Shown in pieces: positions 28,744 through 38,268 of a stretch of DNA of 64,000 nt. This DNA is from Gilliamella sp. wkB7 (GTDB lineage Bacteria > Pseudomonadota > Gammaproteobacteria > Enterobacterales > Orbaceae), in NCBI RefSeq assembly GCF_001693435.1, contig NZ_CM004509.1, forward strand, positions 744,001-808,000. Reading direction: 5' to 3'. Made by a program: the position numbers and the translations under genes. Position 1 is the stretch's first letter, and each line of letters opens with the position of its first letter. The notes below the pieces were generated by a model. The model made no database searches. It had not been told where the DNA came from and saw only the letters and a program-made list of their open reading frames with translations.

Positions 28744-29724
28744 TTAACGTTTTTTTGTAGTTTTATGCTTTAAGTAAAGCAAATAATATTTAATCGCAGC
28801 TAAATACTTATGTTGACTAGCAAGTAATTTTGCATATCTTCTTGTTGTCGATGGAGCATTTTCATTAGCAAGTAATAATTTATCGTTTGCCCATGGTGAA
28901 GTGGCTATATAGTGTTGATAAAGTGGTGTAATGTATAATTGATACCAAGGTTTATTACCTGTTACATAATGGATGATAGCTGTATTGGCTTCAATAAAAC
29001 TATCTTCATTACCGCCAACGGTAAGCGCAGTAATGGTGTTAAAATGTCTAGGTAAAAATACCGTTTGACCTTGCATTAAAATATTCAATACATCTTGATC
29101 AGCAAATTTATAGACTTTACCGCTGTTTATCATGTTAAACGCTTTTTCAGTTAAGTTATTTTCAACCCACATATCCGTATTGATATAAATCATACCTGCA
29201 TTAAAATATTCTCCATATGGAATATCACAAGCCGCACATTGCTTTTCTTGTGTTTTACCGATATCAGCTACAACGGCAGAGAACTTATTTGTTAAATCAG
29301 TGGAAACAAGCTCATCAAGATTATTGATACATAATACATCACAATCAAGATATAAAACACGAGAAGTCACTTTATTCAAAATTTGCGGAACAACAAATCT
29401 TAGACACGTTGAAGCAGAAACATGTAAAACTAAGGTATCTGGATTTATCGAAAATTCATTACTAATTTCATAACAAATTATTGAAGCATTTGCTTTATTT
29501 AACTGATTGAATCGCTGGATTTTCTCATTTGATACATTATTGACAAATAAATGAAAAACCAGATTTTTATTAGGATTATTTAATATCACTGATGACATTG
29601 CAATACCGGCAGGCATTGCATAATTATCATCGAAACAAAAAGCAATGTGTAAAGTTTCTAAAGCTGCCAGAGTGTTATTAAATAATGTTGTAGTCTTACT
29701 GATAAAAAGATTTTCTGCTAACAT
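28744..29724 (-). CDS. Family-8 glycosyltransferase, LgtC/WaaJ-like (paralogue 2)
   Basis: 326 residues, same architecture as paralogue 1: about 25 leader residues, FCFDDNYAMPAGIAMSS, DxD in VLYLDCDVLC, YFNAGMIYINT, FADQDVLNILMQ, HYVTGNKPWYQ and a basic tail after SPWAND. The leading gene of a two-gene minus-strand pair. It faces paralogue 3 divergently across a 153-base gap that must hold both promoters. The cysteine inside the DCD motif differs from the usual DAD/DSD and leaves both aspartates intact. Confidence 0.85.
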   Translation of the reverse strand: MLAENLFISKTTTLFNNTLAALETLHIAFCFDDNYAMPAGIAMSSVILNNPNKNLVFHLFVNNVSNEKIQRFNQLNKANASIICYEISNEFSINPDTLVLHVSASTCLRFVVPQILNKVTSRVLYLDCDVLCINNLDELVSTDLTNKFSAVVADIGKTQEKQCAACDIPYGEYFNAGMIYINTDMWVENNLTEKAFNMINSGKVYKFADQDVLNILMQGQTVFLPRHFNTITALTVGGNEDSFIEANTAIIHYVTGNKPWYQLYITPLYQHYIATSPWANDKLLLANENAPSTTRRYAKLLASQHKYLAAIKYYLLYLKHKTTKKR

Positions 29725-29877
29725 ATTCTAGTAATACCGAGGATTTGAAATTTGATTTATTGTAGCATAACCAATTATTATGAAAAAATTAACTATCAAT
29801 TTTATATTTGTATAACTATTTTGTAATAGATAAATAGCTATGGTATATTTAAAAAATTGTATTGATGAGTATTTGAA

Positions 29878-30834
29878 ATGAATAATAGTATTATTAATAT
29901 TGTATATTGTACTGATTCAAATTATTTTGAACATGTAGGTGTATCTATAACTTCAATTATACTTAATAATAAACACAATAATATTCATTTTCATGTTTTC
30001 TTATATGATGTTTCAGAAGAAGAGAAAAACAAGCTACAGCAAATCAGCAGTTCAATTTTTCTTTATTCAATTCCTCTTAATGAGTTGAATAAATACCCCG
30101 ACATTCAAAACCACAAAATAACACATATCAATCGCTCGATGTATATTCGCTTATCTGTACCTCGATTATTACCTGATTATGTTGATAAATTCATTTATTT
30201 AGATGCGGATATATTATGCTTCGGAGATATATCTTCTATTTTGAATATCAATATAGATTCTGTAGTTTGTGCTGCAACAGCTGACTCTTTAGATGCAAAT
30301 AATATGTTACAAAATAAAAAGCGGTTAAATTTAGCATCTGAAAAATATTTTAATTCAGGTTTTTTATACATAAATACCCAAAATTGGAAAAAGTTTGATA
30401 CTGAAAATAAAGCTAATCAAATATTATTATCACCTCAAAATTTTAATTTATTATATCCTGATCAGGATGCTCTGAACATTGTTTTACAAAATCAAGTTGC
30501 TTATATTGATGTTAAATGGAATTATTTATTTACTTGGATGAATAATCAGGAAAAAGAATCTTTTTTCCATAATAAACAATCATTACCTTATTTTGTGCAT
30601 TTTACTGGCGCAAGAAAAATATGGTACCAAGAGCATACCGGTATTGCCCAAAATATTTATTGTTTCTATAAACATTTTACTCCTTGGAGTAACAACAGTT
30701 TAAAAAGTTATAAATCCAAAATGCGAGTAAATGATTATCGAATTTATTCTATATCTTCCTTAAAAAATAAAAAATTCATAGAAAGCGCTAAATATTTTTT
30801 ACATTATTTAAAACTAAAACTATTTAAGAAGTAA
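29878..30834 (+). CDS. Family-8 glycosyltransferase, LgtC/WaaJ-like (paralogue 3, divergent member)
   Basis: 318 residues. Unlike the other four it lacks the leader and starts almost directly with the nucleotide-sugar fold INIVYCTDSNYFEHVGVSI. DxD is FIYLDADILC (about residue 108), followed by YFNSGFLYINT, YPDQDALNIVLQ and VHFTGARKIWYQ. In the last block the usual H-Y-x-G-x-x-K-P-W is changed to HFTGARKIW, so acceptor or donor preference may differ. It ends one base before the convergent stop of paralogue 4. Confidence 0.85.
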   Translation: MNNSIINIVYCTDSNYFEHVGVSITSIILNNKHNNIHFHVFLYDVSEEEKNKLQQISSSIFLYSIPLNELNKYPDIQNHKITHINRSMYIRLSVPRLLPDYVDKFIYLDADILCFGDISSILNINIDSVVCAATADSLDANNMLQNKKRLNLASEKYFNSGFLYINTQNWKKFDTENKANQILLSPQNFNLLYPDQDALNIVLQNQVAYIDVKWNYLFTWMNNQEKESFFHNKQSLPYFVHFTGARKIWYQEHTGIAQNIYCFYKHFTPWSNNSLKSYKSKMRVNDYRIYSISSLKNKKFIESAKYFLHYLKLKLFKK

Positions 30835-31803
30835 TTAATTTATTTTTCTTAGCAAGTAGAAATAATAAAATTGTATAGATAAAATATATTTTTTTTGTTT
30901 GAAACAATACTTTGCATAATTTCGTAACCATGATTTTTTTAATGCTAATGGGCATTCCATATTTTTCCAGGGCGATAGTTGATAATATTTCTTAAATAAT
31001 TGAGAATTAAACGTTTGATACCATGGCTTATATCCTGTCACATAATGTAACAAAACAGTATATGGCGCAATTTCTTTTTCTTCACTACAAGGGATAGTGA
31101 TATGAATTTTTGTATTATATTTAATAGGTAAAAGGATAGTTTTATTTTCTAATAAAATATTTAGAACATCTTGATCAGCAAAACGATAAACATTCCCATC
31201 ATTTACCTTATTAATACATTTATTTGTAAGATTATTTTTCATCCACTCATCAGTATTGATTAATAACACACCTGAATTGAAATATTTTTTAGCATCGATA
31301 GTATATAGAGTTTTTATTTCATTCTGCATTGGTTTATCGTCTGGAATAACCCCTGCAACATAATTAGATATATCCGTATTATATAATTCTGAAATGGACT
31401 TCAAACAAAGAATATCACTATCAAGGTATAAAAATTTTTTGGTTTGAGAATGTAACAAAGCAGGTAGAATAAAACGCACACAAGAAACGGCAGATAAGTA
31501 ACCTAACACTAAAGTATCAGGGTTAATATCAAAATTATCATTTAAATAGTATATTTTAATGCTAACATTATGTTGAACAAGTTCTTTTAGTTTAGCTATA
31601 TTATCATTAGATACGTTATCAACAAGAAGATGAAAACAAAAGTGTAAGCTATCATTGTTTTTTATTACTGAAGTTATAGTTACACCTGCAGGCATAGCAT
31701 AGTTATCATCAAATGCTAGTGCAACATGAACTAAATTAGATAATCGTAATTCATTCTTTGAAAAAGATTCTATCTTATTAATGTATTTCTTTAATTCCAA
31801 CAT
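30835..31803 (-). CDS. Family-8 glycosyltransferase, LgtC/WaaJ-like (paralogue 4)
   Basis: 322 residues; ALAFDDNYAMPAGVTITSV, DxD in FLYLDSDILC, YFNSGVLLINT, FADQDVLNILLENKTILLP, HYVTGYKPWYQ and a basic, aromatic C-terminal tail. Closest to paralogue 5 (33 kb): both carry IPDxxxMQxEIKxxYxIxAxKYFN and the same LLPIKxNTKI stretch, pointing to a recent duplication with inversion. The stop abuts that of paralogue 3. Confidence 0.85.
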   Translation of the reverse strand: MLELKKYINKIESFSKNELRLSNLVHVALAFDDNYAMPAGVTITSVIKNNDSLHFCFHLLVDNVSNDNIAKLKELVQHNVSIKIYYLNDNFDINPDTLVLGYLSAVSCVRFILPALLHSQTKKFLYLDSDILCLKSISELYNTDISNYVAGVIPDDKPMQNEIKTLYTIDAKKYFNSGVLLINTDEWMKNNLTNKCINKVNDGNVYRFADQDVLNILLENKTILLPIKYNTKIHITIPCSEEKEIAPYTVLLHYVTGYKPWYQTFNSQLFKKYYQLSPWKNMECPLALKKSWLRNYAKYCFKQKKYILSIQFYYFYLLRKIN

Positions 31804-31924
31804 ATACCACTCTTGATAAATATTTTATTTATGATGCAATTTTAAACAAACCCCATATACAATTTATAGAAAGTAAAGTTACATTATGTTACCATTCCCA
31901 AATAAATAGTTAAAATTTAACGTT

Positions 31925-32857
31925 ATGCTATCATACAAAATCTCAAAAGAAATCATTAAAATCATAACATTTCCTATATTTATAAAACCTATCAGAAAAC
32001 AGGTTAAAACTTATTTAAAATATAAAATATTTGACTTACCTTATCGTAGACAGAAAGAATTCTATGAATATATTTTGAAATATTGTAAGTATACACCAGA
32101 GAAGAATAAATCAAATTTTATTCAATCTGATAGATTACCTATATGGCAAATTTGGTTTCAAGGTGAAACAGCAGCACCTCAAATAATAAAATTATGCTTT
32201 CAAAGCATTGAAAAATATAATAGTAATAGGCAAATAATTAGGCTAACGGAAAAGAATTACCTTAATTACATCGATTTACCTGATTATATAATCGATAAAT
32301 ACAATAAAGGTATTATTACTTCAGTACACCTTTCTGACATCATTAGAGTTTGTTTATTAGCAAAATATGGTGGAACTTGGATTGATGCAACGGTATTATT
32401 AACTAATGAAATTAACCCTCAAATACTTAATTCTGATTTTTTTGGTTTTCGAATTACTCAAGAAAGCTCTTGGTTTGATTGTCATAGTTTTTTAACGTCT
32501 GCTAGTTGGTTTATGCACGCCCAACCAAATAATAATATCATTTGTAGTGTAAGAAATGCACTTTTTGAGTATTGGAAAAATGAAAACAAGATTATTGATT
32601 ATTTTTTAATATATTTTATTTTTACAGGTTTGATAAATAAATATTCTCATTTAGCTGAAGAGTGGGAATTAGCTTTTAACTTAATTGAAGAACCTACCCA
32701 TAGAATACAATCATCGTTTAATAGAGATTTTTCTTTATATGAGTTAAATGAGATTAAACAACAATCATCCATACATAAATTAACATATAGATATAAAAAC
32801 AAAATAGAGGGTTCATTTCTCGATATTTTATTAAAGGATAAAGAATTATTTTATTAG
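31925..32857 (+). CDS. Capsular polysaccharide synthesis-type glycosyltransferase (GT32-like)
   Basis: 310 residues. The N-terminal half has IWQIWFQGETAAPQIIKLCF and then SDIIRVCLLAKYGGTWIDATVLL, the hallmark of the Caps_synth/GT32 group in which the aspartate of WIDAT sits at the metal/nucleotide-sugar site. No signal peptide; a basic amphipathic N-terminus (residues 1-30) may bind the membrane. Encoded between two family-8 genes on the plus strand and probably co-transcribed with paralogue 5, 64 bases downstream. Sugar specificity unknown. Confidence 0.75.
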   Translation: MLSYKISKEIIKIITFPIFIKPIRKQVKTYLKYKIFDLPYRRQKEFYEYILKYCKYTPEKNKSNFIQSDRLPIWQIWFQGETAAPQIIKLCFQSIEKYNSNRQIIRLTEKNYLNYIDLPDYIIDKYNKGIITSVHLSDIIRVCLLAKYGGTWIDATVLLTNEINPQILNSDFFGFRITQESSWFDCHSFLTSASWFMHAQPNNNIICSVRNALFEYWKNENKIIDYFLIYFIFTGLINKYSHLAEEWELAFNLIEEPTHRIQSSFNRDFSLYELNEIKQQSSIHKLTYRYKNKIEGSFLDILLKDKELFY

Positions 32858-32921
32858 GTTATTTTAATAAATAAATTTAGTTTATAATATCTTTAGTTAA
32901 TACTTATGATGATATAAATAT

Positions 32922-33899
32922 ATGTTTAATGCAGAAGATTTTATTGAATCCCAAAAAACAATAGTTAATAACCTTGTCCCTTATTGTTCAACTTTGCACA
33001 TTGCTCTAGGTTTTGATGATAATTATGCTTTACCCGCAGGCGTAACTATATTATCAGTTATAAATAATACACCAAACTATAATTTACATTTTCATCTTTT
33101 CGTTGATAAGGTATCGAATTCAAATATTGATAAATTTAAACAATTAGCAAATGATAAAATTGCAATAACACTTTATACTATTAATAGTAATTTTATTATA
33201 AATCCAAAAACTTTAGTTTTACATATAACAACTATTTCAACATGTATTCGTTTTATTATACCTGATATATTATTTTCAATCACAGACCGAATCATATATT
33301 TAGATAGCGATACAATATGTTTACAATCCTTAGAAAAATTAGCAAAATACTCTATTGAAAATTATATTGCTGGCGTTATACCTGATAGTTTGGACATGCA
33401 AAAAGAAATCAAGGCAATGTATAAAATTAACGCAGAGAAATATTTTAATGCTGGTGTATTACTAATTAATACAAAACGGTGGTGTGAGGAAAAAATTTCA
33501 CAAAAAGCATTTGATTTAATTAATAGTGGTAAAATTTATAAATATGCTGATCAAGATGTTTTGAATATCCTTTTGGAAAATAAAACATTACTATTGCCTA
33601 TAAAATTTAATACTAAAATAAAAATTGCAATTGATGCACATCAAGAAAAAGAAATTAGACCATATACAGTGATTCTACATTATATCTCACAAAATAAACC
33701 TTGGTTTAAAGTTTATCAATCTGAAATATTCAATCGCTATTTAAGTTTATCTCCTTGGAAAGAAAATGACTTACCATTAAGCGGAAATAGTTCTTCTATA
33801 AGAAATTACTCAAAATACTTAATACACAAAGGTAAGTTTATATCATCTATGTATTATTATATTTTATACTTAAAATATAAATTTTACTTAAAGAAATGA
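32922..33899 (+). CDS. Family-8 glycosyltransferase, LgtC/WaaJ-like (paralogue 5)
   Basis: 325 residues with the leader, ALGFDDNYALPAGVTILSV, DxD in IIYLDSDTIC (about residue 126), YFNAGVLLINT, YADQDVLNILLENKTLLLP, HYISQNKPW and a lysine/tyrosine-rich tail. Nearest relative is paralogue 4. Very low G+C compared with housekeeping genes in the window. Followed by a 263-base AT-rich gap before the convergent MsbA-like gene. Confidence 0.85.
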   Translation: MFNAEDFIESQKTIVNNLVPYCSTLHIALGFDDNYALPAGVTILSVINNTPNYNLHFHLFVDKVSNSNIDKFKQLANDKIAITLYTINSNFIINPKTLVLHITTISTCIRFIIPDILFSITDRIIYLDSDTICLQSLEKLAKYSIENYIAGVIPDSLDMQKEIKAMYKINAEKYFNAGVLLINTKRWCEEKISQKAFDLINSGKIYKYADQDVLNILLENKTLLLPIKFNTKIKIAIDAHQEKEIRPYTVILHYISQNKPWFKVYQSEIFNRYLSLSPWKENDLPLSGNSSSIRNYSKYLIHKGKFISSMYYYILYLKYKFYLKK

Positions 33900-34162
33900 T
33901 TGGTTTTTAATGAATGTTATTAATACTGTGTTAATATTTTCAACTAATATATCTAAAAAAAATATAAAAAAAATTTAATTCAAAATAAATCTGTATTGCT
34001 TATATTAGGTTTTAGATATATTAAACTATTATAATATTATTGCTGTGTTTACACAATAAATTCCTTTGAGAGTTTATAGGTAAACTAAAACTAAGTATAT
34101 TAAATTTTTAATCTCATATATAAAAAATATATGTTTTCAATTTTATTTTGAAAGTAAATAAA

Positions 34163-35932
34163 CTAGTTTGCTAATTTATTTTCATATAATTTTGAGTATA
34201 ATCCTTGTTGAGATAATAGTTCTTGATGGGTTCCTTGTTCAATAATTTCACCACTATCAATAACAAGAATTTTATCAGCTTTTTCAATCGTCGATAATCG
34301 ATGTGCAATAACAATTGAAGTTCGCCCTTTTTGTAATTCTTCCAATGCGTTTTGTATTGCTTTTTCCGATTCTGAATCAAGCGCGGACGTTGCTTCATCT
34401 AAAATTAAAATTGGGTTATCACGCAATAAAGCCCTAGCGATAGCAATGCGTTGACGTTGTCCTCCAGATAATAATATTCCATTTTCGCCAACAACAGTTT
34501 CGAATCCATCCTCAAGTTCTTTAATAAAATCATACGCATAAGCTTTTTTAGCGGCTTCTTCAATCTGACTTTGTGAATATTCACCTATTTGCCCATAAGC
34601 AATATTATTAGCTATGGTATCATTGAATAAATGAACATTTTGAGATACTAAACCAATTTGGTTTCGTAAACTATATAGAGTTAAATCCTGGATATTATGA
34701 TTATCAATTAGAATTTCTCCTTCACTTATATCATAGAAACGTGTAATTAAGCTTGCTATAGTCGTTTTACCAGAACCTGAACGACCTACAAAGGCAATGG
34801 TTTTACCGTACTCTACTGTAAAATTAATATCTTTTAATGCGGGTTCTTGTCTAGTTTCATATGTAAAAGAAACATGTTTAAATTCTATCTTACCTTTTAC
34901 TCGTTCAATAGTTAAATTGCCATTGTCTTTTTCAATAGGTTGATCAAATATCGAAAATAAAGTTTGGCATGCAGCCATTCCTTTTTGAAAGTCAGCATTA
35001 ACACTTGTTAAACTTTTGATTGGTTGCATTAATGCAACTAAAGAAGAAAATACGACTGTAAATTGTCCTGGGGTAATATTTAAATCTGGATTACTCGCCA
35101 TTAATAATACAAAAGCGATGGCAAACGATATAATTAATTGAACAATTGGAGTAGACAAAGCAGAAATGGAAACTAATCGCATCGTATCTCTTCGGAATTT
35201 ATTACTTGCTTTTTCAAAATTAGCCGACTCTTCATCTTGAGCACCAAAAAGAATGATTTCTCTATGACCTTTTAGCATTTGCTCAACAGACATAGTGACA
35301 TTACCCATTGAGTTCTGCATGTTTTTGGCCATTTTTCGGAACTTTATTGACACAAATGTGATTAGACCAATAACGATAGGTGTAATAAAAATCAAAGATA
35401 GAGATAATTGCCAACTATTTATAAACATTGTATAAAATAAGCCGCAAATAAATGCTGATTCACGTACAATAGTAATTAATGCATCAGAAGAAGAAGAGGC
35501 TACTTGATCAGTATCATACGTTATACGCGATAATAACCGACCAGTAGAGTTTTTATCATAAAAACTCACCGGTGCATCAACGAAATGATTAAAAAGCCTT
35601 TGACGAATTTTAAGCACAATTTTACTTGAAATTAGTGATAAAAAATAAGAATACCCATAATTTGCAGCACCACGAAGAAAAACTAAAGTAAAAATATAAA
35701 TTGGTGCCATAAATAAAAAGTGCTGATCATTTTCAACAAACCCCTTATCAAGTAATGGTTGCAATATTCCAATAAGTGAAGTATCAGCAAAAGCGCTAAT
35801 AATTAATAATATTATTGCTAAAAAAAGTAGAAATTTATGCTTGGTTATATATGGCCATAATTTAGAAAACGTATGTAACGTTGAGAAGTCTCGATCAATA
35901 TCATTATTTGTTGTTGTGCTATTTTGTTTCAT
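34163..35932 (-). CDS. msbA: MsbA-like lipid A/lipid-linked oligosaccharide ABC flippase (copy 1)
   Basis: Half-size ABC exporter of 589 residues: six helices (about 30-310) fused to an ATPase domain. Walker A GRSGSGKTTIASL, signature LSGGQRQRIAIARALL, Walker B ILILDEATSALD, switch histidine in VIAHRLSTIEKAD. The membrane half matches E. coli MsbA well (VSFYDKNSTGRLLSRITYD, MAACQTLFSIFDQP), making this the better candidate for the essential lipid A flippase. lpxK, usually next to msbA, is not behind it. A second, related gene ends 13 bases upstream on the same strand. Confidence 0.8.
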   Translation of the reverse strand: MKQNSTTTNNDIDRDFSTLHTFSKLWPYITKHKFLLFLAIILLIISAFADTSLIGILQPLLDKGFVENDQHFLFMAPIYIFTLVFLRGAANYGYSYFLSLISSKIVLKIRQRLFNHFVDAPVSFYDKNSTGRLLSRITYDTDQVASSSSDALITIVRESAFICGLFYTMFINSWQLSLSLIFITPIVIGLITFVSIKFRKMAKNMQNSMGNVTMSVEQMLKGHREIILFGAQDEESANFEKASNKFRRDTMRLVSISALSTPIVQLIISFAIAFVLLMASNPDLNITPGQFTVVFSSLVALMQPIKSLTSVNADFQKGMAACQTLFSIFDQPIEKDNGNLTIERVKGKIEFKHVSFTYETRQEPALKDINFTVEYGKTIAFVGRSGSGKTTIASLITRFYDISEGEILIDNHNIQDLTLYSLRNQIGLVSQNVHLFNDTIANNIAYGQIGEYSQSQIEEAAKKAYAYDFIKELEDGFETVVGENGILLSGGQRQRIAIARALLRDNPILILDEATSALDSESEKAIQNALEELQKGRTSIVIAHRLSTIEKADKILVIDSGEIIEQGTHQELLSQQGLYSKLYENKLAN

Positions 35933-35945
35933 AATTTAAGTTTAA

Positions 35946-37682
35946 TTAAGAGTTAAATTGTAGTTGATACATTGAGGCATAAATGCCTTTTTGGGATAAC
36001 AAAGTTTGGTGAGTCCCATCCTCTACCAGCTTCCCTCCATCAATAACTAAAATACGATCTGCCTTTTCAATTGTTGATAATCTATGAGCAATAACGATTG
36101 AAGTTCTATTTTTTTGTAAGTTTTCAATTGCTTGTTGTACTAATCTTTCCGACTCATTATCTAACGCAGAAGTCGCTTCATCAAAAATAAGAATTGAATT
36201 ATTACGTAATAGAACCCTTGCAATCGCAATTCGTTGGCGCTGACCGCCAGATAACAAAATTCCATTATCGCCAATCTCAGTATCAATTCCATTTTCTAAT
36301 TTATCAATAAATTCCATTGCATTAGCTTGCTTAGCAGCCTCGATAATATCTTGTCTGGTATATCTATTTTTAGCTCCATAAGCAATATTATCTGCAATAG
36401 TTCCATTAAATAAGTGAACTTGCTGTGATACATACCCAATTTGGTCACGTAATGATTTAAGAGTATATTGTTTGATATTGATAGAATCAATTAATATCTC
36501 GCCTTTAACAATATCATAAAATCTTGGTAATAAACTTGCTATTGTTGATTTGCCTGCGCCAGAGCGACCAACTAAAGCGACTGTTTCACCTTTCTTAATT
36601 TTAAAACTTACATTCTTTAATGATGGCACACTATTGGTTGGATAGGTATAAGTTACATGACGAAAAACAATATCATCTTTTACATCTTTTAATTCAATTT
36701 TTCCATTGTCTTCCTCTAAAGGAGTGTCTAAAAGAGTGAATAGTGCTTCACAAGCAACAGAACCTTTTTGTAATTCAAGGTGAACACTGGTTAATTCTCT
36801 TAATGGTCTCATCATAGCAACCATTGCAGAAAAAACAACAGTAAATGAACCCGGTGTAATATCTAAAGTTTGATTTGCGACAAGAAATAATATTAAGCCT
36901 AAAGCGGCTGTAGCGACTAATTGAATAATAGGTGAGGATAATCCAGAAACTAAAACAATCTTCAATAAACCTCGCCTAAAAATTTTGTTAATTATATAAA
37001 AGTTTTCTTTTTCATATTTTTGAGCATTATAGACAAGAATTTCTTTATGCCCTTTAATCATCTCATCGGCAGCTGTCGTTATGGTCCCAATTCCTTTTTG
37101 CATAGATATTAGAGCATGACGAAATTTTTTTGCAATAAATTGAGCAATAAAAATAACAACAGGTACAACAATAATTAATACAGAAGCTAATTTCCAATTA
37201 CCATAGAACATTACTATACCTAAACCAATAGCATATGCGATTTCTCTAACGAGTATAATCAAGGCATCCGATGATGCTTTAGATAATAGTTGCGTATTAT
37301 AAGTAATAAGTGTGACGAGATCCCCAATTGAACTTTTATGGAGAAAACTTGTTGGACTTTTGACTAAATGGTTAAAAATTAATTGACGAAATTTAGTTAC
37401 AACTTTTCCTGATAACCAAGAAAGACAATAGGTAGAAAAATAATTTGATAATCCACGTAAAGCAATCAAACCAATAATACCAATTGAGAAAAGGACTAAA
37501 AGTTCATAATTTTTATCCATTAAGCCATTATCTAATAGTGGTTTAGTTAGCGAGATTAATGTTGCATCAGTTGCAGCATTTAGTAAAAGTGCAATAACAG
37601 CAACTATTAAAGCTTTTTTATATGGAGAAATAAATGGCCACAATTGCTTAATTGTGTTTAATGAGCTATATTTATTTTTCAT
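35946..37682 (-). CDS. MsbA-like ABC exporter (copy 2)
   Basis: 578 residues, same half-transporter layout as copy 1 with Walker A GRSGAGKSTIASLLPRFYDI, signature LSGGQRQRIAIARVLL, Walker B ILIFDEATSALD and HRLSTIEKAD. The membrane domain is less like E. coli MsbA (SFLHKSSIGDLVTLITYNT in place of the VSFYDKNSTGRLLSRITYD type), suggesting a changed substrate. It is the promoter-proximal gene of the pair; its ATG is on the far side from the LPS glycosyltransferases. Tandem duplication followed by divergence is the simplest reading. Could be a second lipid A flippase or move a lipid-linked glycan. Confidence 0.8.
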   Translation of the reverse strand: MKNKYSSLNTIKQLWPFISPYKKALIVAVIALLLNAATDATLISLTKPLLDNGLMDKNYELLVLFSIGIIGLIALRGLSNYFSTYCLSWLSGKVVTKFRQLIFNHLVKSPTSFLHKSSIGDLVTLITYNTQLLSKASSDALIILVREIAYAIGLGIVMFYGNWKLASVLIIVVPVVIFIAQFIAKKFRHALISMQKGIGTITTAADEMIKGHKEILVYNAQKYEKENFYIINKIFRRGLLKIVLVSGLSSPIIQLVATAALGLILFLVANQTLDITPGSFTVVFSAMVAMMRPLRELTSVHLELQKGSVACEALFTLLDTPLEEDNGKIELKDVKDDIVFRHVTYTYPTNSVPSLKNVSFKIKKGETVALVGRSGAGKSTIASLLPRFYDIVKGEILIDSINIKQYTLKSLRDQIGYVSQQVHLFNGTIADNIAYGAKNRYTRQDIIEAAKQANAMEFIDKLENGIDTEIGDNGILLSGGQRQRIAIARVLLRNNSILIFDEATSALDNESERLVQQAIENLQKNRTSIVIAHRLSTIEKADRILVIDGGKLVEDGTHQTLLSQKGIYASMYQLQFNS

Positions 37683-37890
37683 AAAAGAGAATAATTTATC
37701 AAAACACTAATTATACTATATAAACTATATTGTTTAATATTTTATTTCAATTCTTTTTCAACTAGATCTAAATTGTATTATCTATATTTTATATTTATTT
37801 TAATCACCATGTTAATTTTTTTACAATAATCGTATGCTTATTTTTATTGAATGCGTTTATTTATGGATTATTCCAAATAGGAAATCATCA

Positions 37891-38268
37891 ATGTGTCTCT
37901 ATCGTCATCATTTTATTAAAAATAAAATTTTTTATAACTATAATAGTACCAATGTTAATCAGCTAGATATAGATTACGGAATCTATGAAAACTTTTTCTT
38001 AGGTTTTGTTGTTTTAATCTTTTCTATTTTAATATCTAATACTAATCTCGAATTTTCTTTTCACATCTTTACTAACCATTTATTGTACAAACTAGATATT
38101 ATTTGTATTATCTATATAATGTGTATGATGTCTAATGGGTTAGACTTTATCTGTAATTCAATTCATTTTATATTTAATTTAATTAGCAAGTTAATTTTTA
38201 CAACAACAATATCCTTATTTTTATTGAATGCGTTTATTTGTGGATTATTCCAAATAGGAAATCACTAA
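37891..38268 (+). pseudogene. Decayed 5' fragment of a WaaO-type glycosyltransferase (partial tandem duplicate)
   Basis: The first about 65 codons run parallel to the intact gene that follows (both have NQLDI/DQLDI, NFFLG, SILISNTNLEFSFHIFTNHL), with the last roughly 50 bases of the match identical. Then, at about 38090, the fragment switches into a copy of its own upstream region and stops at 38266. The lost sugar-binding residues (GCAVSISS changed to GFVVLIFS) and absence of the DxD half show it is not functional. The wider repeat is 37762-38090 against 38092-38465. Confidence 0.75.

Noticed and set aside
37891..38268. Intact small gene upstream of the WaaO-type enzyme
   Set aside because: Only the first 65 codons resemble a glycosyltransferase; the rest is translated copy of an upstream region, and key residues are lost, so it is listed as a pseudogene.
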